A stretch of 64,000 nucleotides of DNA from Flavobacterium beibuense F44-8 (GCF_000769915.1 NZ_JRLV01000003.1:124001-188000); one strand, 5' to 3'; shown: positions 51,971 through 62,142, counted from the first letter of the stretch. A program made the numbers and translations. Notes: generated by a model from the sequence alone, not told the origin.

Positions 51971-54271
51971 ATGAATATTACATTTCTTAATGACCCTAAA
52001 CTCACTATATTACTTCCTGTTATTTATTTAGCGTGGCAGGATGATATATTAACAAAAGAGGAATATACAGCCCTTAACGATTTTATAAATAATCAGGATA
52101 ATTTCTCTAAAGCCGAAAAGGATTTCTTAAAATCAAAAATTGATTTAAATAATCCGCCGGGACGATCTGAACTTTTCTTTTGGAAAGACCTTATTAATAA
52201 AGCACTCAATAACCATAAACCTGAAAATCTTACCGAGCTGGGCTTTTTTATTGCTAATGCCGACAGATCTACTTACAGTAAAGAAGATATTAAGGTAATA
52301 GAACCGCAACTTTTAAAGTTAGAAGCACAGCTTGGTATTATAAGTAATGAAGCTATCTCTTCCCTATGCGAAACTCATGATACTATTACTAACAAGCTTA
52401 AAACGGTTGAGAGCTTTAGTAAGGAAAAAATGACTGCACTTCTTGATGGAGACTAGGCAGCGATAATAAACAGGGTTAAAAAAGTAATAAGTCGGCCTGA
52501 ATTTGCTTTCGAAACTTCAACCGATATAACTATATATAGAGAAAAGGTACTTGAATGGTGTAAAATACTGGCTAAACAAGGGTTCGGTAGTCATGCCTAC
52601 CCTAAACAGTATGGAGGAGCAGGTGATATTGAAGGATACTTTACCATAATGGAAACCCTTAGTTATCATGATTTGAGCCTTGTTATTAAATTTGGTGTCC
52701 AGTTTGGATTATGGGGAATGAGTGTTATGTTTCTTGGTACCGAAAAACATTTTGAAAAATACCTTAAAGATATCGGTACTTTAGATATACCGGGAGGTTT
52801 TGCTATGACCGAAACGCACCATGGATCTAACGTTAAAGGACTTGAAACTACTGCGACCTATAATCATAAAGACAGAAGTTTTACTATAAATACTCCGGTG
52901 CCATTTGCCCGTAAAGAATATATAGGGAACACGGCTTTACACGGTGAGATGGTTACCGTATTTGCAAAACTTATTATAGATGATAAGGATTACGGTGTAA
53001 ATGCTTTTATTGTTCCTATAAGAGATAGAGATAAAAATGTATTACCAGGCGTTCGAATTGAGGACTGCGGACATAAAATGGGTTTAAACGGGGTTGATAA
53101 CGGGGTTATTTATTTTGATAACGTAGTTATACCTTATGATAATATGCTGGATCGTTTTGCTCAGGTTAATGAAAAAGGTGAATTTGAAACCTCCATACCT
53201 AGTGATAACAGAAGGTTTTTTACCATGCTGGGAACACTTGTTGGCGGACGTATAGGTATACCGCGTTCGGCACTGGCAGCAGCTAAAACAGGATTAACCA
53301 TCGCTGTTAAATATGGTGATAACCGCAGGCAGTTTGGTCCTAATGGAGGAATGGAAGTTCCTGTACTAAACTACCGCATACATCAGCAAAGGCTTATGCC
53401 GTACCTTGCCAATAGCTTTGCTATACATTTTGGATTGCAATATCTTACTAAACGTTTCATGAATCGTACCGAAGATGATATGCAGGAGATAGAAGCTCTT
53501 GCAGCTGGTATGAAATCATACTCCACATGGAATACACGAGATGCTTTACAGGAATGTCGTGAAGCCTGCGGTGGTAAAGGGTATTTATCTGAAAACCGTA
53601 TTGATGATTTAAAAAATGATACCGAAATATATACCACTTTTGAAGGTGATAACACAGTACTAATGCAGCTTGTAGCTAAAAATCGTTTGGGAGAGTTCCG
53701 TAAACAGTTTAGCGAGATGAATATAGCTACTATTTTTAGTTATGTATTGGATCAGGCAAAAACAGCAGTTACCGAAAAGAATCCGTTTGCAACAAGAAAT
53801 ACGGATGATAGTCATTTAAAAGATCCGGAATTCCATTTACATGCTTTTCAATATAGAGAGAAAGAACTGGTGAGTTCTGCAGCACGCCGTTTTAAACGCT
53901 TAGTAGATGACGGGCTTGATACTTTTGATGCTGCCAATATAATGCACCCACACATGCTGCAAATAGCATTTGCTTATTTGGACAGGGTATTTTTAGAGCA
54001 ATTCCAGTTGCAGTTAAAATCGGCAGACGAGTCTTTAAAAGAAGTATTGACAAGGCTTTACAATCTCTTTGCTATTAACAAACTACAGGAAAATAAAGCA
54101 TGGTACCTGGAACAGGGTTATATGGAAGGTGTTAAAACAAAAGCCATACGAAAACTTTTTAGTCAGTTATGTTGGGAAATAAGACGGGATGCCGTGCCTA
54201 TTGTAGAGTCGTTTAATATTCCGGAAAACTGCCTTGCCCCTATTGTAACTACAGATTCAGAACAAGTATAA
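51971..54271 (+). pseudogene. acyl-CoA oxidase/dehydrogenase interrupted by one in-frame TAG
   Basis: A 766-residue-equivalent reading frame broken only by the TAG at 52454-52456 (codon 162). Both sides are in the same frame, and the 64 codons after the stop are open and read as the family (FAFETSTDITIYREK, GFGSHAYPKQYGGAG). The first part (161 codons) is the N-terminal alpha domain. The second has the acyl-CoA dehydrogenase middle domain (GGFAMTETHHGSNVKGLE), the FAD/substrate region (GTLVGGRIGIPRSALAAAK, ECREACGGKGYLSENRI), catalytic-region TTFEGDNTVLMQLVAKN, and the ACOX C-terminal domain. An internal ATG at 52649 could yield a shortened product lacking the N-terminal domain. The possibilities are a recent nonsense mutation, readthrough, or a sequencing error. 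Confidence 0.85.
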
Positions 54272-54297
54272 AAAAGAGCCGTTAGGCTCTTTTTTTA
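54271..54297. terminator. bidirectional terminator between the oxidase and menC
   Basis: aaaaagagcc/ggctcttttt stem (54271-54280 and 54285-54294) with loop gtta and T-runs on both strands. It serves both converging genes. Confidence 0.85.
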
Positions 54298-55329
54298 TAA
54301 GTTTACTTTCCAATTAAGATCATTTCTATATATCAGTTCTCCATTTTTAACTTCAAGCGGACAGTCAAAATTGTTGGTATATAATCCACCGGTTCCTAAC
54401 CCCTGTGGCATAGTATTGTCAAGTGTATAAGTCCATTGTGCTATAGCGTTTAAGCCAATATTACTTTCCAGTGCCGATGTAACCCACCAGCCTATACCTA
54501 ACTCTTCAGCAATTTCAATCCATTCTGATGAACCCTTAAAACCACCAACAAGACTTGGTTTTAAAATAATGTATTGAGGTTTTATTTTTTGAAGCAGTGA
54601 ACGCTTGTTTTCATACCCGAAAACTCCTATAAGCTCTTCATCAAGCGCTATAGGTAACGGAGTTGCTTTACATAAATCAGTCATAGCATCTTCCTGTTTT
54701 GACTTAACAGGTTGTTCAATACTATGTAATTGATATTTTGAAAGTTGAGTTATTTTATTTAAAGCTTCAGTTACACTAAAAGCTCCGTTAGCATCAACCC
54801 TTATTTCAATCTGTTCAGGAGTAAAATTCTCACGTATAAAAGCCAATAGCGACAATTCTTTATCAAAATCAATAGCACCTATTTTTAACTTAATACAATC
54901 AAAACCCTGTTCCAGTTTGGCATCAATCTGCTCTTTCATATAGGTCTCATCCCCCATCCAAACAAGTCCGTTTATGGCTATATTTTTTTCACCCCATGTA
55001 AATTCTGATGGAAATAAAACAAAAGGATTATCGGCTTCAAGAGATTTAAAAGCCATTTCTACACCAAACTGTATGGAAGGAAATTCGATTAATGAATCCC
55101 AAAGCTTATCTAAACCCAAATGAATGTTTTCACAGGTCCACTTCAGCTTTTCTTCATAATCATCCCTGTCATCAATACTAAGGCTTCTTAATATTCCGCA
55201 CTCACCTATCCCCTTTTTACCATTATGTTCAATAATAATAAACCAGGTCTCCTTTTCAGTAAGAACGCCCCGCGAGGTTCCGCTGGGGCGTTTAAAATTG
55301 AGTATGTATTTTGTATAAGTAGCTTTCAT
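54295..55329 (-). CDS. menC: o-succinylbenzoate synthase
   Basis: A 344-residue enolase-superfamily enzyme that dehydrates SHCHC to o-succinylbenzoate in menaquinone synthesis. Catalytic and metal ligands are KLKIGAIDF (the KxK motif), RVDANGAF (Asp), the Glu in SIEQPVK, and the Asp in ALDEELIG, with KPSLVGGF supplying the second Lys. The start codon overlaps the stop of the MBL-fold gene (TAATG), so it is translationally coupled. Dipeptide epimerase is the main alternative of this fold, but the menA/menB/menD neighbours favour MenC. Confidence 0.9.
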   Translation of the reverse strand: MKATYTKYILNFKRPSGTSRGVLTEKETWFIIIEHNGKKGIGECGILRSLSIDDRDDYEEKLKWTCENIHLGLDKLWDSLIEFPSIQFGVEMAFKSLEADNPFVLFPSEFTWGEKNIAINGLVWMGDETYMKEQIDAKLEQGFDCIKLKIGAIDFDKELSLLAFIRENFTPEQIEIRVDANGAFSVTEALNKITQLSKYQLHSIEQPVKSKQEDAMTDLCKATPLPIALDEELIGVFGYENKRSLLQKIKPQYIILKPSLVGGFKGSSEWIEIAEELGIGWWVTSALESNIGLNAIAQWTYTLDNTMPQGLGTGGLYTNNFDCPLEVKNGELIYRNDLNWKVNL

Positions 55330-56006
55330 TACAGCTCTAATGATCCTCCTATTTCCAATAGCATTAAATCTTTATCCTTATCGTAGAATTTCTTTTTAGC
55401 TTCCTCGTGGTTAATTTTAATATACCCAAAAGTATCGTAGTGATATCCTAATACTTTATCGCACTCAAGGAAATCAGAAGCTATAATAGCATCTTCCACA
55501 TCCATAGTGAAGTTACTACCAATAGGAAGTATAGCAAGATCAAGCTTTGTACGAAGCGGAATAAGCTTCATATCATAGGTCAAAGCTGTATCTCCGGCAA
55601 TGTATATGTTTTTATGTTCGCCTTCAATCACAAAACCACCCTGGTTGCCACCATAAGTTCCGTCTGGGAAAGAGCTGGAGTGAATAGCAGTTACATATTT
55701 CACTTTACCAAAGTCAAAATTCCAGCTACCACCATGATTCATAGGATGCGTATTGAAACCTTTTTTTTCATAATACCCGGCAATCTCTGCGTTAGAAACT
55801 ATAGTAGCCCCTGTATTATTAGCAATAGCTTCAACATCAAGAATGTGATCGCCATGTGCGTGTGTAATTAGTATATAGTCGGCTTTAAGCTTAGTAATAT
55901 CAATATCTTTAGCCAGTTCGTTTGCGGTAATAAACGGGTCTACAATTATATTTTTTCCGCCTACCTCAATTCCAAGGCTGGCATGTCCGTAATAGGTTAT
56001 TTTCAT
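55329..56006 (-). CDS. metal-dependent hydrolase, UPF0173/MBL fold
   Basis: A 225-residue metallo-beta-lactamase-fold hydrolase (UPF0173 type). Metal ligands: THAHGDHILD (HxHxDH), MNHGGSWNF and AGDTALTYDM (Asp), and GYHYDTFG (His). The role is not established; the fold suggests a cytosolic phosphodiesterase or thioesterase-like activity. It sits between menA and menC in the same operon, so a function in menaquinone synthesis is possible but not shown. Confidence 0.87.
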   Translation of the reverse strand: MKITYYGHASLGIEVGGKNIIVDPFITANELAKDIDITKLKADYILITHAHGDHILDVEAIANNTGATIVSNAEIAGYYEKKGFNTHPMNHGGSWNFDFGKVKYVTAIHSSSFPDGTYGGNQGGFVIEGEHKNIYIAGDTALTYDMKLIPLRTKLDLAILPIGSNFTMDVEDAIIASDFLECDKVLGYHYDTFGYIKINHEEAKKKFYDKDKDLMLLEIGGSLEL

Positions 56007-56034
56007 AATTTTAAAGTTGTGAGGTTATTATATA

Positions 56035-56937
56035 TTAAAACTGTAATACGATACTTAACAGTACTGATAGCAGGAATGTTCCTAATGCAACCTTTTTAAG
56101 CTCTGGGTCCAATTCCCTTGGTACAGTGTTTTTACTAACTGTTTTTATATGTAGTAAAAATGGTATGTAAGCCAACAGGAACAAGTATTGCACAGGCTTA
56201 AAGTTATACAAGATAGCAAATAGCAGAGTTAAAAACAATGCTGTAAGGATTATGAAATAGTGATATATTTTTGCGCGTTTAGACCCTAATTTCACTACCA
56301 GTGTATTTTTGCCCGACATGGCATCTGATACCTGATCTCTCATGTTATTCAGGTTAAGTACAGCTACACTAAGCAGTCCTATAGATATAGCAGGAAGTAA
56401 AATAAGTATATCCAGTTCTTTAGAGAAAAGGAAGTAACAACCCAGTACACTTACAAGCCCAAAGAAGATAAATACAAATAAATCTCCCAGCCCCCTGTAA
56501 CCATAAGCTGTTTTACCTACGGTATACTTAATAGCTGCAGCTATAGCTGCCAGTCCTAAAAAGAAAAAGAACAGTGAGTATACAAGATTATCTTTCCCAA
56601 AAGACAGGTATATAAGAGCTATTGCAGCGCCAAGGGTTAGCAATGAGGTTAGTATTATTCCTTTTTTCATTGCTTTAACTGTAATCGCTCCGCTTTGTAT
56701 GGCTCGTTGCGGACCAATACGGTTTTCGTTATCGGTACCTTTCACTCCGTCTCCATAGTCATTAGCAAAATTTGAAAGTATTTGCAGTCCTAATGTGGTT
56801 AATAATGCAAAACCAAAAATACTCCAGTTAACCATTCCCTGTGAAAATGCATAAAAACTACCTACCAGTATTCCCGAAACAGATAATGGTAAGGTTCTTA
56901 ATCTTGCGGCTTCAAACCACGCTTTAGCATTTGCCAT
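56035..56937 (-). CDS. menA: 1,4-dihydroxy-2-naphthoate polyprenyltransferase
   Basis: A 300-residue UbiA-family prenyltransferase that attaches the polyprenyl chain to 1,4-dihydroxy-2-naphthoate at the inner membrane. Eight or nine hydrophobic helices are visible. The first Asp motif NFANDYGDGVKGTDNENRIGPQR (NDxxDxxxD) and the second NLNNMRDQVSDAMSGK are clear; these bind the diphosphate through Mg. It is in the same minus-strand cluster as menB, menC and menD. Confidence 0.94.
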   Translation of the reverse strand: MANAKAWFEAARLRTLPLSVSGILVGSFYAFSQGMVNWSIFGFALLTTLGLQILSNFANDYGDGVKGTDNENRIGPQRAIQSGAITVKAMKKGIILTSLLTLGAAIALIYLSFGKDNLVYSLFFFFLGLAAIAAAIKYTVGKTAYGYRGLGDLFVFIFFGLVSVLGCYFLFSKELDILILLPAISIGLLSVAVLNLNNMRDQVSDAMSGKNTLVVKLGSKRAKIYHYFIILTALFLTLLFAILYNFKPVQYLFLLAYIPFLLHIKTVSKNTVPRELDPELKKVALGTFLLSVLLSIVLQF

Positions 56938-56967
56938 TTATATAAACTTAATTTTAATCGTTAATTA

Positions 56968-58485
56968 TTACATCCAGTTCTTATCGGTTGTTTCAACCTG
57001 ATACAACCAGTAGTTAGTAAGCTCTTTTAGCTTTGTGTAATTGGTAAGCCCGAAAACAAGGTTCCCTCCTGCTGTATGAAGGGTAACAATACCTATATCC
57101 GAACTTTTATGCCAAAAATACTGGGTAAGGCTTATACCCTGAATTTTATGAGGCGCCAGTATTTGTGTATCCACATCCCAGGCTCCCCCCTTTTTTATAA
57201 TGAAATCATTATTCACAAAAAGCCTGTAATTTCTAAAAGAGAAAAATACAATCAGGCCTACAAAAATAATATATATTGGTAAGAATATTATATAATCCCT
57301 CATTTCGGGAGATAAATATGAAATAAAGAAAAATACTCCAATTGGTATTACAAGCGACTTTATTATCATAAATATCAGTTTCCTGATACTTGGTTTAAGT
57401 GCTACGCCTTTCTCCGGAATTTTATTGAGAAGAAATTTAAGCAGTGTATCTCTTTCATTATCATCACATCCGGGAATTTCTATGGCCGACTGTAGTTGTT
57501 TTTTATTAGTACTCTGATTAAATGCCTGACTTATTCTTATATCCTGTATTCCCAGTTTTTTTTGGAAAAAGTTTCTGCCAATAACCAATAGCTGTACTTT
57601 TTCCGGACGTATTATAGTACTCTTAGTACTTAACAGTCCGTGAGATAAAAGTAACGAGTTCTGTTTTCGGGTTATTTTAAAATCAAAATAACGTATTATA
57701 GTACGCCCAAGATTTATAAACAGGGTTAGAAATAATATGCCAACAATAATAAAGGTAATAAACCTAAGGAGTAACTCAGGATCGAAATAGCTATCTAAAG
57801 TATCTTCTTCATAACCAGCAGCCTCAATAAAATCTTCAATATATTGATAAGTTGTTATTACAAATGCAAAAAGAAGGGCAAAACTACGGGTGTAGTTTGA
57901 GGTTATTCCGGTTTTAAAAAGTGTAAGAAGACTAATTTGTATAAACGGATGTTCTTTTTCAGTACTTCTCGTTTTTACTTTTACTTCCCCTTCTTCGCTG
58001 GTAAAATCATCATTTGTTTCATATTCATTTTCCAGAAGTCGTTCTTTAAGCAATAATGCCAAATCATGATTTATTGCTCTTATGGAAACCTCTTTTTTAC
58101 TGCTTCCGGCAGTATCAACCTCAAGTGCATGTACGTTAATTATACGTTGTATAAGTGACTGATTTATATTTACTTGCTGTATCTTATCTAAAGGAATAGC
58201 TAACCTACTCTTGTTTAGTATTCCGTGACGTATAACAAATTCCTGATTCTTTTCGTCAAGGAAAAAAGTGAAGTTAAGATATTTAAGATAGGCTATAACT
58301 GCCACCAAAACAATGATAGCAACCGCCCCTGCTATAACAGAGAATTTATCATAATCCTTTAGCCTGAATATCCAAACAATAAGTAAAGGCCATAGCCCTT
58401 TGATTACACCTCTAAGTGTATCGGCAAACATTACTACAACACCTACAAGTGACTGTCGTTGTGGTTTACTGAAATCACTCTTCAT
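56968..58485 (-). CDS. PH-domain (YdbT-like) membrane protein
   Basis: A 505-residue membrane protein with three bPH2-type domains (about 65-150, 260-340, 400-490) between pairs of transmembrane helices. Repeated motifs include IPLDKIQQVNINQSLIQRII, RPEKVQLLVIGRNFFQKKLG and APHKIQGISLTQYFWHKSS. It resembles B. subtilis YdbT. Function unknown; related pairs have been linked to resistance to membrane-active compounds. It overlaps the preceding PH gene by 11 bases. Confidence 0.85.
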   Translation of the reverse strand: MKSDFSKPQRQSLVGVVVMFADTLRGVIKGLWPLLIVWIFRLKDYDKFSVIAGAVAIIVLVAVIAYLKYLNFTFFLDEKNQEFVIRHGILNKSRLAIPLDKIQQVNINQSLIQRIINVHALEVDTAGSSKKEVSIRAINHDLALLLKERLLENEYETNDDFTSEEGEVKVKTRSTEKEHPFIQISLLTLFKTGITSNYTRSFALLFAFVITTYQYIEDFIEAAGYEEDTLDSYFDPELLLRFITFIIVGILFLTLFINLGRTIIRYFDFKITRKQNSLLLSHGLLSTKSTIIRPEKVQLLVIGRNFFQKKLGIQDIRISQAFNQSTNKKQLQSAIEIPGCDDNERDTLLKFLLNKIPEKGVALKPSIRKLIFMIIKSLVIPIGVFFFISYLSPEMRDYIIFLPIYIIFVGLIVFFSFRNYRLFVNNDFIIKKGGAWDVDTQILAPHKIQGISLTQYFWHKSSDIGIVTLHTAGGNLVFGLTNYTKLKELTNYWLYQVETTDKNWM

Positions 58486-59017
58486 TAGGAGTACTCTGTT
58501 TTAATATTTTTCCAACCAAAAGCTGTTTAATACTTTCGGCCTGTTCTTTTTCAATACCGGCTATTTTTACATCACTACTATCACCGCCTGCTGTAAAAAC
58601 CTCTATGGCTGCCAGTCCGAATTTGCGTGACAAAATACCCTCATGTAGTGCAACATGCTGCACACGGTTATAAGGTATAATTGTAGTTGTAGTAGCCAGT
58701 ACGCCATTTTTATAAATAACATCGTGTGCTCTGAAGGCATATCCCCTGTTTTTAAAACTAAGGTTTACAAACACAATAGTTATTATCAGTAGTAAAACGT
58801 AAACAATAACTGCGGGAACTATATAGGGATGTACTTGTTCGTTAAAATAACATACTGCTCCAATAGCAATAGCCAGTATTAAATAAACTATACCAACATT
58901 AAAGTACATTATCTTTTTATAATCAGGATGTAATGTAGTAAGTACTGCTTCCTCAAACTTAGGCAGGGAAGCAGTATCTATTACATTATTTGTAAAGTCG
59001 TTATTTATGGTATCCAT
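58475..59017 (-). CDS. PH-domain (YdbS-like) membrane protein
   Basis: A 180-residue protein with two transmembrane helices (about 40-90) and one C-terminal bPH2 domain (IIPYNRVQHVALHEGILSRK, GLAAIEVFTAGGDSSDVKIA). It resembles YdbS, the usual partner of YdbT. Its start overlaps the 3' end of menB by 13 bases and its end overlaps the YdbT-like gene by 11 bases. This indicates tight coupling within the menaquinone operon. Function unknown. Confidence 0.85.
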   Translation of the reverse strand: MDTINNDFTNNVIDTASLPKFEEAVLTTLHPDYKKIMYFNVGIVYLILAIAIGAVCYFNEQVHPYIVPAVIVYVLLLIITIVFVNLSFKNRGYAFRAHDVIYKNGVLATTTTIIPYNRVQHVALHEGILSRKFGLAAIEVFTAGGDSSDVKIAGIEKEQAESIKQLLVGKILKQSTPNEE

Positions 59018-59847
59018 TTAATATCCCTAAAATTAGGCTTTCTTTTTTCAAGGAAAGCATCACGCCCCTCTTTTGCCTCTTCGGTCATATAAGTTAAGCG
59101 GGTAGCTTCTCCTGCAAATACCTGTTGTCCAACCATTCCGTCATCAGTTAGGTTAAAGGCAAATTTAAGCATCTTAATAGATGTAGGCGATTTGTCCAGT
59201 ATTTCCTGAGCCCACTCGTATGCAGTATCTTCAAGCTCAGCATGAGGAATAACAGCATTAACCATCCCCATTTCATAAGCTTCCTGAGCCGAATAGTTTC
59301 TTCCTAAAAAGAATATCTCACGGGCACGTTTCTGTCCTACCATTTTAGCTAAGTAAGCCGATCCGTATCCGCCATCAAAACTAGTTACATCAGCATCAGT
59401 TTGTTTGAATATGGCATGTTCTTTACTGGCAAGTGTAAGGTCACAAATCACATGAAGGCTGTGCCCGCCACCTACTGCCCATCCCGGTACTACGGCAATT
59501 ACCACTTTTGGCATAAAGCGAATTAGTCGTTGTACTTCAAGAATATTTAACCTGTGCATCCCATCGTCACCTACATAACCCTGATGTCCGCGAGCCTTCT
59601 GGTCACCTCCGCTACAAAATGAATATACTCCGTCTTTAGAAGAAGGACCTTCTGCAGAAAGTAACACTACTCCTATCGAGGTATCTTCCCTTGCATCAAG
59701 AAAAGCTTCAAAAAGTTCGCTGGTTGTTTTAGGTCTAAAGGCATTGCGTACATCCGGCCTGTTAAAGGCTATACGGGCAACACCATTACATTTTTTATAG
59801 GTAATATCTTCAAATTCCTTTACTGTTTTCCAGTCTATAGTACTCAT
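59005..59847 (-). CDS. menB: 1,4-dihydroxy-2-naphthoyl-CoA synthase
   Basis: A 280-residue crotonase-fold enzyme that cyclises o-succinylbenzoyl-CoA. Features: FCSGGDQKARGHQGYVGDDG (oxyanion and flexible loop), VVPGWAVGGGHSLHVICDLT with the conserved Gly, and FDGGYGSAYLAKMVGQKRAREI with active-site Asp, ending KPNFRDIKWIP as in MenB. Length and loop are MenB rather than generic enoyl-CoA hydratase. It is the first gene of the downstream men block. Confidence 0.95.
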   Translation of the reverse strand: MSTIDWKTVKEFEDITYKKCNGVARIAFNRPDVRNAFRPKTTSELFEAFLDAREDTSIGVVLLSAEGPSSKDGVYSFCSGGDQKARGHQGYVGDDGMHRLNILEVQRLIRFMPKVVIAVVPGWAVGGGHSLHVICDLTLASKEHAIFKQTDADVTSFDGGYGSAYLAKMVGQKRAREIFFLGRNYSAQEAYEMGMVNAVIPHAELEDTAYEWAQEILDKSPTSIKMLKFAFNLTDDGMVGQQVFAGEATRLTYMTEEAKEGRDAFLEKRKPNFRDIKWIP

Positions 59848-59862
59848 GTGTCTTTAATATTT

Positions 59863-59886
59863 CCCGTAAAAATACGGGATTTTTTG
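59863..59886. terminator. hairpin just upstream of menB
   Basis: cccgta/tacggg stem (59863-59868 and 59873-59878), with six T on the plus strand (59880-59885). As a plus-strand terminator it has no gene to end. On the minus strand it forms a leader hairpin 15 bases before the menB start. Confidence 0.45.
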
Positions 59887-60041
59887 CATTTGCCAATAAA
59901 TTTGAATAAGCTAAAAAAATATAGTCATAATGACTGTTATAAATTACTTTTATTCAGTTTTTTATGTGAAAAACATACAATAATCCATTATTTTAAGTGT
60001 TAACCTTTGAAGAAAACAGGGATAATAATCTAATGTTTAGT

Positions 60042-60049
60042 TATATTTG
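60042..60049 (+). promoter_or_regulatory. -7 promoter element of the serine hydrolase gene
   Basis: TATATTTG, 46 bases before the ATG at 60096. The -33 box is unclear. Confidence 0.45.
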
Positions 60050-60095
60050 CGTTTCCACCCCTATTTAAACAGTTTAGAATACACAGATTAGCATA

Positions 60096-61292
60096 ATGAA
60101 GTTTTTAAAATTCATCCCTCTCATAGTATTATTTATCCTGGCCTCTTGTAAAAAGGAAAAACGTACGTTGGCACATCATGAAGTTAAGAAAGAAGTAAAA
60201 GATACAATTTTAAGAATAAAGCCATTAGATATTACACTTAATAAGGTTCCACAGGCTTTTGTAGATTCAAAATATGAGAGTATTGATAATTTTTATAATC
60301 ATATTTGGCCAAGAAATAACCTAAGCGGAGGATTTCTTGTTGCAAAAAACGGACAGGTACTCTATGAAACCTATGGCGGAATAGCTAACAGGAGTACTAA
60401 AGAAGAAATTAACTCACATACTGCACTGCATTTAGCCTCGGTTAGTAAAGTACTCACTGCTGCCGTTGTATTAAAATTAATTGATTTTAAGAAACTGGAG
60501 CTGGATCAAAAGGTTAATGCAATATTACCTGAATTTCCTTATGAAGATATTACCATAAAAATGCTTTTAAATCACAGAAGCGGACTGCCTAACTATGCCT
60601 ATTTTTGTGATAATGCTGAAATTTGGGACAGAAGTATGCTTAAAAATCAGGATATACTGGATTTAATGGCTAAGCATAAATTTGATCTATACTTTAAACC
60701 CGATAAGAAGTTTGGTTACTGTAATACTAACTATGCTGTGCTAGCACTGGTTATAGAAAAAGTAACCCATATGAATTACAGGGATGCCATGAAGAAGATA
60801 ATATTTGAACCTCTTGGCATGAATGATACTTATGTTTTTGATTACGAAAAACATAAAGACACAGCAAGTCTTTCCTATAAAGGGAATAATGTTTTATATA
60901 AGTTTGATTTCCTTGATGATATATACGGAGATAAAAACATTTACTCTACCCCAAGGGATTTACTGAAGTTTGACATGGCAACCTATTCAGATGATTTTTT
61001 AAACCCCGACCTTGTAAAAAAAGTATTTAAAGGCTATAGTTACGAAACCAAAGGAATAAAAAATTACGGACTTGGAATCAGGTTACGTGAGTGGAAAACA
61101 GGTGAAAAGTTGTTTTACCACAATGGTTGGTGGCATGGTAACACATCGTCTTACGTTACTTTAAAGAAAGATACTGTAACTATTATAGCGCTTTCTAACA
61201 AGTTTAGCTATAAGCCATATAAAGTATCTAAGCTGGCACCTTTATTTGGTACTTACCCTATGAAAGATGCCGACGAAGATTTATTTGATTAA
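60096..61292 (+). CDS. beta-lactamase-family serine hydrolase lipoprotein
   Basis: A 398-residue envelope lipoprotein. The N-terminal MKFLKFIPLIVLFILASC ends in a lipobox, Cys18. The penicillin-binding/beta-lactamase fold (about 65-395) has the nucleophile in LASVSKVLTA (SxxK, about residue 115), the Tyr motif in FGYCNTNYAVLAL (YxN, about 208) and the third motif HNGW near the end. Class C-like relatives include esterases and D-peptidases; the substrate is unknown. It is the only plus-strand gene in the men region and ends 8 bases from the converging dioxygenase. Confidence 0.87.
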   Translation: MKFLKFIPLIVLFILASCKKEKRTLAHHEVKKEVKDTILRIKPLDITLNKVPQAFVDSKYESIDNFYNHIWPRNNLSGGFLVAKNGQVLYETYGGIANRSTKEEINSHTALHLASVSKVLTAAVVLKLIDFKKLELDQKVNAILPEFPYEDITIKMLLNHRSGLPNYAYFCDNAEIWDRSMLKNQDILDLMAKHKFDLYFKPDKKFGYCNTNYAVLALVIEKVTHMNYRDAMKKIIFEPLGMNDTYVFDYEKHKDTASLSYKGNNVLYKFDFLDDIYGDKNIYSTPRDLLKFDMATYSDDFLNPDLVKKVFKGYSYETKGIKNYGLGIRLREWKTGEKLFYHNGWWHGNTSSYVTLKKDTVTIIALSNKFSYKPYKVSKLAPLFGTYPMKDADEDLFD

Positions 61293-61300
61293 GGAGTTAT

Positions 61301-62131
61301 CTATCCTATTTTTACCGAAGTCATATTTAATGAACCTCCTACAAGCTTATCATTAAAAAAGCTTAGTTCATCTTTATTATCCTGTAGTCCCAGTATATAC
61401 ATTAACGGATAATAATGATCTGGTGTTGGGATTGCCAGTTTAGCAGACTTACTGAGTTTTTCATACTCCATAAGAGCTTTGTGGTCGCCACCCTGTATTT
61501 TCAGTTTGAAAATATCATTCATTTCAATAGCCCAGTCAAAACCATAGTTTGGTTCATTAAGCTTGCGCCAGTCTATCATACGAAGGTTGTGCACCATATT
61601 ACCGCTACCTATAATCAATACACCTTTCTTTCTTAATGTTGAAAGCTGCTTTGCCAGATTATAATGATATTCAGCAGGCTTACCGTAATCAATACTTAAC
61701 TGTAAAACCGGAATATCAGCATCCGGATACATGTGCCTTACCACTGTCCATGTACCGTGGTCAAGCCCCCAGTCGTGATCCAGTCCAACATCTGTACTTG
61801 TGATTAAGTTAGCTGTTTCCTTTGCCAGTTCAGGACTACCCTTAGCAGGATATTCTACATCAAATAAAGCCTGAGGAAAGCCACCAAAATCATGAATGGT
61901 TTTAGGCTCTTCCATAGCTGTAACATGAGTGCCACGTGTTAACCAGTGGGCAGATACTACTATTACAGCTTTAGGCCTTGTAACTTCTTTTCCCATTTTG
62001 GCCCAGGTTTGCGAAAACTCGTTATCCTCAATACCATTCATGGGAGAGCCATGCCCTATAAACAATACTGGGTGTTTTATATCTTCTTCCGTTAAACTGT
62101 CAGTCCAGTTTTTAAAGTTATGTAGTGACAT
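61301..62131 (-). CDS. ygiD: LigB-family 4,5-DOPA extradiol dioxygenase-like protein
   Basis: A 276-residue protein of the YgiD/DODA group of LigB-type extradiol dioxygenases. Metal-ligand motifs: FIGHGSPMNGIEDN (His), VVSAHWLTRGTHVT (His), WGLDHGTWTVVRHMYP (His) and IGSGNMVHNLRMIDW (His). Relatives open catechol rings such as DOPA; the natural bacterial substrate is unsettled. It is 11 bases downstream of cvfB on the same strand and may share its transcript. Confidence 0.87.
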   Translation of the reverse strand: MSLHNFKNWTDSLTEEDIKHPVLFIGHGSPMNGIEDNEFSQTWAKMGKEVTRPKAVIVVSAHWLTRGTHVTAMEEPKTIHDFGGFPQALFDVEYPAKGSPELAKETANLITSTDVGLDHDWGLDHGTWTVVRHMYPDADIPVLQLSIDYGKPAEYHYNLAKQLSTLRKKGVLIIGSGNMVHNLRMIDWRKLNEPNYGFDWAIEMNDIFKLKIQGGDHKALMEYEKLSKSAKLAIPTPDHYYPLMYILGLQDNKDELSFFNDKLVGGSLNMTSVKIG

Positions 62132-62142
62132 GGTGATATTTT

